DNA of 24,467 bases, from IMG/VR virus record IMGVR_UViG_3300042691_039109, positions 1-24,467 of that record, one strand, 5' to 3'. Positions 9,265 to 16,155 of this stretch are shown piece by piece (the stretch's first letter is position 1; each line of letters opens with the position of its first letter). Below the pieces are notes generated by a model. The model was not told the origin of the DNA. It was given only the letters and a program-made list of their open reading frames with translations, and did not search any database. Source of the stretch: a virus. The position numbers and the translations under genes were made by a program.

Positions 9265-9926
9265 GCACATTTCAAAACATACTACAAAACGTAAGCTCGT
9301 CGGTTGTAAACACAGCAACTAATGCTGTTCGACAAGCAAAAGATAATGGATGGGGAGATTCTGCAGATCATTCAATTTCTCGTCTGGTATCTTCGATAGG
9401 AAAAAATGGATTACAAGACAAAACTAGGTATGGTGCTACAATATACGGATTTGGATTTATATTTGTTTGTGATCCCTATTTAATAGACATGCAAGTGCCC
9501 GGACCCAGATATACCTTTTATCTAGACAATTATTGGAGAGGAAATCCGGAATATAAAAGTCCTTCTGGAATAAGATTTGATGAGCCTTTGATAATGACAT
9601 TCATGGTTCCTTCAAAAGGATTAGACACTCCTCTTAATCAATCAGGTAATAATTTGTTATCATTTTTAAACAGATATCAAACTTCATACTTTTCTTCTCA
9701 ATGGAGAACTCCAGAGACTCCTTATTTTGCAGCATATGATGTTAAAAATGAATTAAATATACATGTAAGATCTTACAACAGATCTGATGGTGTTTCAACT
9801 AATCAATATATTTTTAATAGATGCTATCTGGAAAAAATTCTTCCATTCCAATTTTCTGCAGTTGAACCCGGATATCAAACTATGAATTTGTCGTTTACTG
9901 TGTCACACAGTTCTACTTTAGGATAA
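9261..9926 (+). CDS. Tail-tube-like baseplate protein (gp54-type candidate)
   Basis: The product has 221 residues. After a helical Ser/Ala/Asn-rich N-terminus it has a beta-rich body (YGATIYGFGFIFVCDPYLID, DEPLIMTFMVPSKGLD) and a C-terminal part, LEKILPFQFSAVEPGYQTM then LSFTVSHSS, that resembles the closing strands of phage tail-tube proteins. By position between gp4 and the gp26/51-type gene it is most likely the second tube cap/initiator protein, partner of the divergent gene at 8027-8815. A true tube monomer is less likely given the length (T4 gp19 has 163 residues) and the context. The start overlaps the gp4 stop. The exact T4 counterpart is not certain. Confidence 0.55.
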   Translation: MSTFQNILQNVSSSVVNTATNAVRQAKDNGWGDSADHSISRLVSSIGKNGLQDKTRYGATIYGFGFIFVCDPYLIDMQVPGPRYTFYLDNYWRGNPEYKSPSGIRFDEPLIMTFMVPSKGLDTPLNQSGNNLLSFLNRYQTSYFSSQWRTPETPYFAAYDVKNELNIHVRSYNRSDGVSTNQYIFNRCYLEKILPFQFSAVEPGYQTMNLSFTVSHSSTLG

Positions 9927-9938
9927 TGAAAGGTAATT

Positions 9939-10652
9939 ATGATCAATCAATTAATAAAAAGTACATTTCCAGAATATGAAATTACACTCCCAAGATCAAA
10001 ACAAAGAGTAAAATTTAGACCCATGACGGTCAAAGAAGAAAAAGTCTTGTTGTTGGCCCAACATCAAAAACAAAAAAATCAATTATATCTTTCAATTAAA
10101 AATATTTTACAATCATGTTATGAAGGACTTAAAAATATTGAATCATTAGAAATAATTGATATAGAAAAAGCTTTCTTACATTTAAGATCAAAATCAATAG
10201 AAGAAAATTTTAAATTTGGAATAGTATGTCCATACACAGAAGAAAAAATAGTTTTAAAAACCAGCATAGACAATTTTAAGGAAATATTTTCCGAAAAAGA
10301 AAACAACAAAATAAAACTAAATGACAAAATATCTTTGATACTTAAATCACCAACTTTTTCATATTTGTTAAACACAACTGAAGAAGAAGATCAAGAAAAA
10401 GAATTATTTTATCATTGTTTTCATGAACTTCAAACCGAAGATAACTCTTACAATAAAGAAAACACAACCAAGAATGAAATACTTGAATTTTTTGATTATT
10501 TAACAAAAAAACAGTATCAAGAAATTGTCAAGTTTTTTAATAATATACCCAGAATAGAAAATGAATTAAAATATTTCACATCCGATGGGGTAGAAAGAAA
10601 AATAGTAATAAAAGGATTAGACTCTTTTTTCGAGTTAGCCTCAGCCATATAA
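9939..10652 (+). CDS. 26: Baseplate hub assembly/tail chaperone gp26-like, unshifted product
   Basis: The product has 237 residues. The N-terminus (IKSTFPEYEITLPRSKQRVKF then RPMTVKEEKVLLLAQ) and the FGIVCPYTEE stretch mark the T4 gp26/gp51 baseplate family. In T4 these proteins act in hub assembly and are not major virion parts; they occupy the place where other phages encode tail assembly chaperones. A ribosome site AAAGGT precedes the ATG at 9939. In the last 90 bp the -1 frame is also open and continues 161 bp past this stop (see the frameshift product). The zero-frame ending is GLDSFFELASAI. The short form alone may be a functional chaperone, as gpG is in lambda. Confidence 0.8.
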   Translation: MINQLIKSTFPEYEITLPRSKQRVKFRPMTVKEEKVLLLAQHQKQKNQLYLSIKNILQSCYEGLKNIESLEIIDIEKAFLHLRSKSIEENFKFGIVCPYTEEKIVLKTSIDNFKEIFSEKENNKIKLNDKISLILKSPTFSYLLNTTEEEDQEKELFYHCFHELQTEDNSYNKENTTKNEILEFFDYLTKKQYQEIVKFFNNIPRIENELKYFTSDGVERKIVIKGLDSFFELASAI

Positions 10653-10813
10653 GCTTATCTCAATTTTTTAAATTGATATTTGTATTAACACATGTTCATA
10701 AATGGTCTTTGAGTGAGATAGAGAACATGATTCCATGGGAAAGAGAAATTTATGTTGGACAACTGGGGCAATTCATAAAGGAACAAAATGAAAAACGAAG
10801 ATCAACCACATAA
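9939..10813 (+). CDS. Predicted -1 frameshift product of the gp26-like chaperone
   Basis: Reading moves from frame 0 to -1 at T TTT TTC (10625-10631), giving 231 zero-frame residues plus 60 new ones, 291 in all. The extension begins RVSLSHISLSQFFKLIFVLTH and contains WSLSEIENMIPWEREIYVGQL, ending in a charged FIKEQNEKRR tail. That helical, Trp/Pro/Glu-containing pattern is typical of tail-chaperone C-terminal extensions (lambda GT-type). The -1 frame has no good start codon of its own: the only ATG, at 10727, would give 28 residues. An AAAGGA (10611-10616) nine bases before the slip site could act as an internal stimulator, and a 7-bp AT hairpin (TCAATTT/AAATTGA) follows the stop. A sequencing error would look the same, but the slip site favours real frameshifting. 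Confidence 0.65.
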
Positions 10814-12200
10814 TAAATTACCATTAGGAAAGAAAAAAAGATCTTTCCAAATAGCTTCTCCCTCACCCAAGACAAGAGAAATTTCTTTTTTTGCTGTAAA
10901 GAGTGAACTGCCCCCCGAGGCTGAAGCAGAAAAACAAAATAAAATACAAAATAGAAAAAATAACACATCATCTATAGATAAAAAACTAGATGAATTAACA
11001 GCCATCACACAAAAAAATAATACTTTATTAAATAATAATGAAAGTAAAAATTATAATATAAATTCAAGTTCAAATGAAACGAAAGTATTTGGTACTAATA
11101 ATTTTAGCGAAAATGTAAAAAATACAAATACAAATACTAATGTAGATAATCAAAAAATTAAATTAGATTCAAAAAACATATACAGCGTTCAAAAAGAAAG
11201 TTCTATACTAAACAACACAGATTCTACAAATCAAGCAAAAATATTCAGTCCGACTTTTATTTCAAGAACTGTAAATCCGTATTTAACAAATACTGTAAAA
11301 AATGTTAAATCATATAATATTGACACAACACAAAATACAAATCCATATTCATCACAAAACATTGAAAATAAATCATTTTTAAATGTTAGTAAAAATAATT
11401 CTTCTGCCGAAGCAATAACGGATTTAAATTTCAATACTAAAAATAATGTTAGTTATAGTCAAGCTAATTTAACAAACAACGATCCCAGATACACACAGAC
11501 CAACTTGACAAATAATGATCGCGAATACAGTGAGACAGAACTAATAAACAACAATCCCAGATACACACAGACCAACTTGACAAATAATGATCGCGAATAC
11601 AGTGAGACAGAACTAATAAACAACAATACAAACACACAAAGTAGTTCAACAGATAAAAATTTTTCAATTTCAAATTACAAAAATAATTTATATGATAATT
11701 TACAGATATCTGAAAATGAATTTGATGCCAGATCACCAAAACAATATTTAAATATCAATCAAAATAGTAAAACAGAAAATATCAATTCCGTCAAGAAACC
11801 TCAAAGGTTTATTAAAAATGGAATTAATATGATTAAATTTGAAAATATAAATCAAGAAATACCTACTTTTGCGGCGGGGGGAGAAGCTGTCGTAACAGGA
11901 CAGAGTTTGATTGAAGTTGGAACTGATATCAATAATAATCCTAAAACAGAAAGATTAAAAGTTCAAGCAGATCCAGAAATGGATAGAGTGAAAGAATTGA
12001 TACAGTTGACATCATATAAAGAAAAAGAAACTAAATCTAATTCAAATACGAAACAAATAATGACTATCCCAACAGAGTCTGCTCCTATTAATTCTCCACC
12101 ACCATCTTCTAATAATTTTACAATAAAAAGCATGAGCACCCTTGATGAGGTGCTCATGCATTCAACATTTGTTCCTAGTTGGAGAAGCTATATAGCCTGA
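10788..12200 (+). CDS. Asn-rich virion protein, candidate tape measure or hub protein
   Basis: The product has 470 residues. It starts with a good ribosome site (AAAGGA, six bases before the ATG) and overlaps the end of the frameshifted chaperone frame. Residues ~40-340 are extremely rich in Asn, Ser and Thr and look disordered; they include an exact 72-bp tandem duplication. A short ordered segment near residues 355-390 (FAAGGEAVVTGQSLIEVG) resembles the GG-x-VTGPTLxxVGE motif common near the C-terminus of tape-measure proteins, then comes a charged helix with DPEMDRVKELIQ. A gene right after a frameshifting tail chaperone is usually the tape measure. Against this, most of the protein is not helical. 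The last 25 codons overlap the antisense terminator of gp32. Confidence 0.45.
   Translation: MKNEDQPHNKLPLGKKKRSFQIASPSPKTREISFFAVKSELPPEAEAEKQNKIQNRKNNTSSIDKKLDELTAITQKNNTLLNNNESKNYNINSSSNETKVFGTNNFSENVKNTNTNTNVDNQKIKLDSKNIYSVQKESSILNNTDSTNQAKIFSPTFISRTVNPYLTNTVKNVKSYNIDTTQNTNPYSSQNIENKSFLNVSKNNSSAEAITDLNFNTKNNVSYSQANLTNNDPRYTQTNLTNNDREYSETELINNNPRYTQTNLTNNDREYSETELINNNTNTQSSSTDKNFSISNYKNNLYDNLQISENEFDARSPKQYLNINQNSKTENINSVKKPQRFIKNGINMIKFENINQEIPTFAAGGEAVVTGQSLIEVGTDINNNPKTERLKVQADPEMDRVKELIQLTSYKEKETKSNSNTKQIMTIPTESAPINSPPPSSNNFTIKSMSTLDEVLMHSTFVPSWRSYIA
11484..11627 (+). repeat. Exact tandem duplication, 2 x 72 bp
   Basis: Two identical in-frame 72-bp copies (11484-11555 and 11556-11627) each encode 24 residues that fall into two related 12-residue halves (NPRYTQTNLTNN and DREYSETELINN). 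A more diverged half-copy precedes them. The identity at DNA level points to a recent duplication. Confidence 0.9.
12121..12160 (-). terminator. Intrinsic terminator of the gp33-gp32 transcript
   Basis: On the minus strand an 11-bp perfect stem (12149-12159 with 12130-12140, arms GCATGAGCACC and GGTGCTCATGC, 8-nt loop) is followed at once by TTTTT (12129-12125). It lies about 40 bp past the gp32 stop. On the plus strand no T run follows, so it should act only on minus-strand transcripts. Confidence 0.85.
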
Positions 12201-13088
12201 TTATTCGTTTGCCAACTTTTCTAGATATGACATAGCATCCATATCATCATCGACATCCGATGCTGCTGTCTTCTTTGAAGACGACTTTTGAGGAACAACC
12301 TCATCCATATCATCCTCTACAGTAGAATCATTCGTGCTGGTATCACGAATATTTGAACCCAGAACGTTATTGACCTTCTTCTTCAAGTCTTCATATGACT
12401 TAAAGTTCGATGGATCGATAAATTCCTTGAGTGCATATTGCTTCTTCCAAAGAACTTCGAGCTTCTTGTCATCCCCATCAAACAAAGCAGATGTGGAATC
12501 AAACTCGGACTTATCATAGTTGACATATCCGGCAACATTTCGGATCTTCATGCGGAAGTTAGCACCGCCCCAGAAGTCAAAAGGATTGACCGGATTCTCA
12601 TCTTGGAAGTCGGGCTTCATGGCTTCCTGAATCTTGTCGAAGATCTTCTTCCCATACTTGAAAAGGAAAACCTTCCCATCATTCTGGGGATTTGCTGGAT
12701 CTGAAACAACAAGAATATTCGAAATGTAATTAAGCTTGCGCTTACGATCGCGAGCAATATTCTTGTCGCTCTCGATACCGGAATTCCACAGTTCATTGTT
12801 AATTTCACAAACAGGACATTTCTGACCGATAGCAGTGGGACAATTCTCGATAAACCATCCTCCCTTTCCACGGAAGGCATGACTATAAATCTTAGCCCAC
12901 GGAATGTCCTCTCCCTCAACTGCAGGGAGGAAGCGAATTACAGCGTAACCACTTCCTGTCTTATCCAGCTCCGGTCGCCAAAATCGGTCATCCTTGAAAT
13001 CCTTCTTGGTTCCGATATCTTGTTCCAGTTTCTTTGCGAGTTGTTCAATACTGTTTTTTGACTTTTTCTTGAAATCACTAAATGACAT
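12201..13088 (-). CDS. 32: Single-stranded DNA-binding protein gp32
   Basis: The product has 295 residues (T4 gp32 has 301). The basic N-terminus with KKKSKNS resembles the T4 LAST motif used for cooperative binding. The core has the zinc site in the T4 arrangement: H70-x12-C83-x7-C91-x2-C94 (T4 has H-x12-C-x9-C-x2-C). A linker rich in Ser/Asp leads to an acidic tail (DVDDDMDAMSYLEKLANE), which in T4 recruits replication partners. The protein coats ssDNA in replication, recombination and repair. I chose ATG 13088 because AAGGAA lies seven bases upstream; the TTG at 13106 lies inside a leader hairpin. It is preceded by its own promoter and hairpin. Its stop abuts the stop of the convergent gene with no gap. 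GC content is clearly higher than in neighbouring virion genes. Confidence 0.95.
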   Translation of the reverse strand: MSFSDFKKKSKNSIEQLAKKLEQDIGTKKDFKDDRFWRPELDKTGSGYAVIRFLPAVEGEDIPWAKIYSHAFRGKGGWFIENCPTAIGQKCPVCEINNELWNSGIESDKNIARDRKRKLNYISNILVVSDPANPQNDGKVFLFKYGKKIFDKIQEAMKPDFQDENPVNPFDFWGGANFRMKIRNVAGYVNYDKSEFDSTSALFDGDDKKLEVLWKKQYALKEFIDPSNFKSYEDLKKKVNNVLGSNIRDTSTNDSTVEDDMDEVVPQKSSSKKTAASDVDDDMDAMSYLEKLANE

Positions 13089-13102
13089 ATAAGTTTCCTT
13101 TC

Positions 13103-13119
13103 CCAAGGGACTACCTTGG
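13103..13119 (-). promoter_or_regulatory. Leader hairpin just upstream of the gp32 ribosome site
   Basis: The minus-strand leader has a 6-bp perfect stem CCAAGG/CCTTGG with a 5-nt loop, ending four bases before the AAGGAA ribosome site. In T4, gp32 represses its own translation through a folded leader RNA; this hairpin is a candidate for the same role, by inference. Confidence 0.4.
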
Positions 13120-13130
13120 CCTATGGCTGT

Positions 13131-13158
13131 ATTGTATCAGATTTTAAAACAATGTCAA
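13131..13158 (-). promoter_or_regulatory. Sigma70-type promoter for gp32
   Basis: The minus strand reads TTGACA (13158-13153), 16 bp, then TACAAT (13136-13131) preceded by TGA, an extended -10. Transcription should start near 13124, giving a leader of about 35 nt. The -35 lies against the end of gp33. Confidence 0.8.
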
Positions 13159-13159
13159 G

Positions 13160-13381
13160 TCAAAAAGGAAGTTTACTTTTTTCCTTGGATACCAAATTCA
13201 AGGATTGACCTTCCATTTTGATCTTTTCTATTAAGGGTTTGCTTAAAAATTTTGCAATTCCTTCAGGTTCTACTTTATACTCTTCGCAAAGAGCCAAAAT
13301 AGCATCTATATAAGGAACTTTCCATTTTTCAACATAAAGTTCTACACTTCTTGAGAATTTATTCTTTAAGTCTATTATCAT
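13160..13381 (-). CDS. 33: Late transcription coactivator gp33-like
   Basis: The product has 73 residues (T4 gp33 has 112). The helical core with KWKVPYIDAILALCEEYKVE and the later ..IAKFLSKPLIEKIKMEGQSL matches short gp33-like proteins of T4-like phages. In T4, gp33 bridges RNA polymerase to the sliding clamp and co-activates late promoters with the gp55 sigma factor. It lies directly upstream of gp32 on the same strand, as in T4 (where gene 59 is between them and is absent here). No Shine-Dalgarno is visible. A TGGTACAAT -10-like box lies only seven bases before the ATG (13388-13393), which would give an almost leaderless mRNA if used, but no matching -35 is seen. Confidence 0.72.
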   Translation of the reverse strand: MIIDLKNKFSRSVELYVEKWKVPYIDAILALCEEYKVEPEGIAKFLSKPLIEKIKMEGQSLNLVSKEKSKLPF

Positions 13382-13446
13382 GTTTATATTGTACCATAAA
13401 AAAGTAGAATATATAGGTATGATCTCAAATTTTCGGAGAAATTTTA

Positions 13447-14811
13447 ATGGCAGATGAAACAGATAATATTTTAATAACCACCGCTGATGGAACTGCCCTA
13501 ATAGGCTCTGATATTTTTACAAATGACGGTGCCACAGCCCAAGCTCAAATATTTAAAACTAGCTGGGGAGATGACAATTACACATATAAAGTAAATACAA
13601 ATACACCTCTTCCTGTAAGGATATATGGATCTACCGGTGATCCAAATAGAACTGTAGTTACAGGTGGTGTATTTGGATTGGGATCATTCACGGTTCAAAA
13701 CACATACTCCACTCCATTGTATGTCAATGGTGGCACAGGAGGTCCTATAGGGGTATGTGGAGCAGTACAAGGTATAACCAACGGAATCCCACTAGCAGTC
13801 ACAGGATCTGTTAGAATACTTGGAGACATTGGTATAACCGGCACAGTTGCGGTCACTGGAGGACGAGGACTCTCACATGCAACAGACAGTGTAAGAGTAT
13901 TTGGTGTGATAGGAACAACCCGTGGGTGGAATCTAAATGCCACTGATGACGTAGTTAAAGTATCTCCAGCACAAGGTGGATTGACACATTCAACATATAT
14001 TGTTTCAGCCGGAGGAACTGTATTGGGTTCTAGTGGTGATGCATTAAAAGTGCATGTGACAAATGCTGGTATTACCATAGACGCAACTTTGTCGCCAATT
14101 GTCTGGATAAAAAATGCAACGGGTGACATATTAAGAATGCAGGGAACAACTTGGATATCTGAGACAAATCCAACACCGGTTGTAATCAGAGGAACAAAGG
14201 CTTACGCAAAATCAAATGCCGGTATAAATTCTGGAGATATGGTTGTCACTTTTGAAGGGACGCAACCAGTACAAGTGATAAACAGTCCGACTGTTGATAT
14301 TGCAGCCACTTCTAATATGTACAAATATTTGCATGGTGCAAGTGGATCTGGCAACACTGCGTCTATTGGTGTTAATATAGCGTCTATGCAGACAGCAGTA
14401 AATACCATAAACAATAAATTAAACACCTCTATCCCGGTTAAAGTCAGAAACGACACTGCACAAACCACATCAATGAAAAATTGGTTTGTTACTTTAGCTG
14501 CCAATGATACTGCCGGTAAACTTATAGCAAATCCAAACGATTTAAATTTAGTTCCAATTCAAGGAACTCATATAAAGAATCTAACTTACTTAAGATCAAC
14601 TAATGATCCACCACCGGTTACGATTGGAATAGGAACGCGAACTGCGGGAGCAACTGGAGGATTTAATTTTAGCTTATATCTCGATCCGGGTGAAAGTGTG
14701 TTCTTACCAGTCTCGGTATCTGGAATATATGCTAAAATTATAGAAAAGAGTGTAGATTCAGGATATGCAAATCAAACTTACACAAATGCTTTGGGTATAA
14801 TGTCAATATAA
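13447..14811 (+). CDS. Beta-repeat virion protein, fibre- or decoration-like
   Basis: The product has 454 residues, rich in Gly, Thr, Val and Ala and poor in charge. The first two thirds are made of short irregular beta repeats of the type P-[LI]-x-V-x-[IG]-x-G (for example PLPVRIYGSTG, PLYVNGGTGGP, PLAVTGSVRI, TGTVAVTGG). One helical stretch (ASMQTAVNTINNKLN, near residues 320-335) precedes a C-terminal beta domain with LYLDPGESVFLPV. Such composition is usual for fibres, collars or capsid decorations of T4-like phages, but I do not recognise a specific family. The ribosome site GGAG precedes the ATG. The next gene starts directly at its stop (TAAATG), so they are co-expressed. Confidence 0.5.
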   Translation: MADETDNILITTADGTALIGSDIFTNDGATAQAQIFKTSWGDDNYTYKVNTNTPLPVRIYGSTGDPNRTVVTGGVFGLGSFTVQNTYSTPLYVNGGTGGPIGVCGAVQGITNGIPLAVTGSVRILGDIGITGTVAVTGGRGLSHATDSVRVFGVIGTTRGWNLNATDDVVKVSPAQGGLTHSTYIVSAGGTVLGSSGDALKVHVTNAGITIDATLSPIVWIKNATGDILRMQGTTWISETNPTPVVIRGTKAYAKSNAGINSGDMVVTFEGTQPVQVINSPTVDIAATSNMYKYLHGASGSGNTASIGVNIASMQTAVNTINNKLNTSIPVKVRNDTAQTTSMKNWFVTLAANDTAGKLIANPNDLNLVPIQGTHIKNLTYLRSTNDPPPVTIGIGTRTAGATGGFNFSLYLDPGESVFLPVSVSGIYAKIIEKSVDSGYANQTYTNALGIMSI

Positions 14812-15840
14812 ATGCTAAGCTCAAATTACAAAGCAAAACAACGAAAGACTCCTGCTCTAGTGCAAATAGTAACTAGAGGTGGTGTCTTTTCTGGGCTTAG
14901 CTTTCAGACTACAAAAGAAAATGATATTCAAAAATCTAACTTTCTTTCTTCTGTTCCAAGCATATCATTTTCCTTTGATTATAGTAGAGTAATTTTTGAT
15001 TATGGTCAATCTAAAAATGAAAATGATAAAGAATTAATTAGATCTATATTTTCTGAAATGGCACCCGGAACAAATTTTACTGTTAGTCAAGGTGGTTTTT
15101 TAATAGAAACTTCTGCGACCGCGGCAGATTTATCCGGAACTTATTCTTTGATAAGACTAGTTGGAAATGCTGTAATAGCAAGACCAGTTACATTAACATC
15201 GTTGAATCAAAGAATAACAATATACGAAAATAAATATTTTACTTCTATTCCTCAAATAGGTACAGCATCTGTTCCAAAAAACACAAATTTAAAATATGTA
15301 ATAACAAACAGTTTGTTGTCAGAAAAAACTATATCTTTTTTTAAATTTGGAATATATCCAAACGATTTAATAAAGATAACTGGAAGTTCATATAACGATA
15401 AAATATTCAAGGTTATATCATTATCAAAAAATTCAGATGGATCTGAAACTTTAATTGTTAATGAAGAATTAACAAATGAAGTTGCATTTGGAAATCCTAT
15501 TTTAATAGAATTGATACAAAGTGGACCATTTGATCTTAATAATTCAGAAAAAGCAAAAGATAATAATACAGGTTCATGTACTTTATCTTTTTTAACTGGA
15601 TCTAGTTTTTGCTATGATAATCACAATGAAAATCAATGTGCAATAAGAAGTGCCGAAAAGGGTGCATCAAATTATGTTTGGTCATATGGTGCAGAATGCA
15701 ATTCTTCGATGAATGGAACAACTGTTCAAAGTAGAACCGGTACTTCAACTAGAAAAACTTCCATAAGTAGAATAATAAGTTCTGCAGTAAGAAACTCTAC
15801 AAACACTGGTACAACAGAAACCACTACAGAGGCTGTATAA
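14812..15840 (+). CDS. Unknown protein, probably virion-associated
   Basis: The product has 342 residues and I do not recognise it. The N-terminus is basic (SSNYKAKQRKTPALVQIVTRGG), the middle is mainly beta-strand-like, and around residues 255-300 there are five cysteines (CTLSF, FCYDN, QCAIR, ECNSS) in a region reading SYGAECNSSMNG. The C-terminal ~40 residues are Ser/Thr-rich and probably flexible. It is transcribed with the preceding fibre-like gene with no gap, which suggests a virion or assembly role. The start ATG is the first codon after the upstream stop. A GC-rich hairpin follows its stop. Confidence 0.5.
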   Translation: MLSSNYKAKQRKTPALVQIVTRGGVFSGLSFQTTKENDIQKSNFLSSVPSISFSFDYSRVIFDYGQSKNENDKELIRSIFSEMAPGTNFTVSQGGFLIETSATAADLSGTYSLIRLVGNAVIARPVTLTSLNQRITIYENKYFTSIPQIGTASVPKNTNLKYVITNSLLSEKTISFFKFGIYPNDLIKITGSSYNDKIFKVISLSKNSDGSETLIVNEELTNEVAFGNPILIELIQSGPFDLNNSEKAKDNNTGSCTLSFLTGSSFCYDNHNENQCAIRSAEKGASNYVWSYGAECNSSMNGTTVQSRTGTSTRKTSISRIISSAVRNSTNTGTTETTTEAV

Positions 15841-15841
15841 G

Positions 15842-15870
15842 GCAACACCCCCCAGAACGGGAGGTGTTGC
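15842..15870 (+). terminator. Terminator-like hairpin after the virion gene pair
   Basis: GCAACACC (15842-15849) pairs with GGTGTTGC (15863-15870); after one mismatch, three further G-C pairs extend the stem to a 5-nt loop. It starts just after the stop at 15840. No T run follows on either strand, so it may block or stabilise transcript ends rather than act as a classic terminator. Confidence 0.45.
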
Positions 15871-15894
15871 ACCCTGACGGTCCTAAGCGGCATA

Positions 15895-15904
15895 AGTATT
15901 TATG
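15895..15904 (-). promoter_or_regulatory. Late-promoter-like box beyond the tmRNA terminator
   Basis: The minus strand reads CATAAATACT, matching 9 of 10 bases of the extended T4 late consensus TATAAATACT. No minus-strand gene follows, so it would make a short RNA ending at the 15842-15870 hairpin or an antisense transcript. Chance is possible. Confidence 0.25.
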
Positions 15905-15928
15905 AAAACGGAGTCCTTGCGGACTCCG
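15903..15928 (-). terminator. Intrinsic terminator of the tRNA/tmRNA cassette
   Basis: The minus strand has CGGAGTCC, a GCAA tetraloop and GGACTCCG (15928-15909), a perfect 8-bp stem, followed by TTTTC. It directly follows the tmRNA coding piece. Confidence 0.85.
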
Positions 15929-15964
15929 GGCAAATTCAGATGCGGGAAGCCACTCCCCACTGCT

Positions 15965-16003
15965 TCAAGCAGCCATTGCCAGATTGTTGGCAATTAAATT
16001 TGC
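15965..16003 (-). other. tmRNA proteolysis tag reading frame
   Basis: The resume codon GCA (16003-16001) begins a frame of twelve codons and a TGA stop (15967-15965), encoding ANLIANNLAMAA. With the alanine carried by tmRNA itself, the tag would be AANLIANNLAMAA. The -AMAA end fits the hydrophobic LAA/VAA-like degradation signal read by ClpXP-type proteases. I do not recognise the exact tag. Confidence 0.85.
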
Positions 16004-16084
16004 AACCGTTGTTTACGGAACCCGTTGCCGGTCCCGGATATCTCCCCTTTGCCTACTCAACGCCAGTCGAAGCCTATCGGTCCC

Positions 16085-16090
16085 GTCGAA
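16085..16090 (-). other. Intervening segment of the permuted tmRNA
   Basis: Six bases (TTCGAC on the minus strand) separate the discriminator of the acceptor strand from the first base of the 5' acceptor strand. They would be removed when the precursor is cut into two pieces. This is very short, and repeats the TTCGAC of the D-loop, possibly by chance. Confidence 0.6.
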
Positions 16091-16155
16091 TGGAACCGGG
16101 GGGATTCGAACCCCCGTGCTGTTCGCCTTTCTTCTCCGGATCAACAATATCAATT

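Larger units (their letters stand above)
15929..16150 (-). ncRNA. ssrA: Circularly permuted (two-piece) tmRNA
   Basis: On the minus strand the 3' domain comes first: a T arm with GGGGG, TTCGAAT, CCCCC, then the acceptor strand CGGTTCC and discriminator A (16098-16091). Six bases later the normal 5' end appears: GGGACCG (16084-16078) pairs at all seven positions with CGGTTCC (one G-U), followed by ATAGG and the tmRNA D-loop motif CTTCGAC. Then come a pseudoknot-like GC-rich segment, the tag frame, and a 7-bp GU-containing hairpin (GTGGGGA/TTCCCGC). This order is that of the permuted tmRNAs known from alphaproteobacteria, cyanobacteria and some betaproteobacteria, which are processed into an acceptor RNA and a coding RNA. 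tmRNA with SmpB frees stalled ribosomes and tags the product for proteolysis. I could not settle helix P2, so the outer ends are approximate. CCA is not encoded. Confidence 0.85.

Noticed and set aside
10727-10813. Separate 28-residue gene starting at the ATG in the -1 frame
   Set aside because: It would cut through the conserved-looking helix and has no ribosome site; the frameshift explains the whole open frame.
11484-11627. CRISPR-like repeat array
   Set aside because: The two copies are directly tandem, in frame and have no spacers.
12130-12159. Hairpin as a terminator of the plus-strand 470-residue gene
   Set aside because: It lies before that gene's stop and no T run follows on the plus strand; the T5 is on the minus side.
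13695-14129. Minus-strand open frame of 144 codons
   Set aside because: Antisense to the beta-repeat virion gene; its Pro/Thr/Val-rich translation is the shadow of Gly/Thr repeats.
16091-16125. A lone tRNA 3' half (T arm and acceptor strand)
   Set aside because: Its 5' acceptor partner was found 6 nt downstream together with a tag frame, so it belongs to the permuted tmRNA rather than to a broken tRNA.
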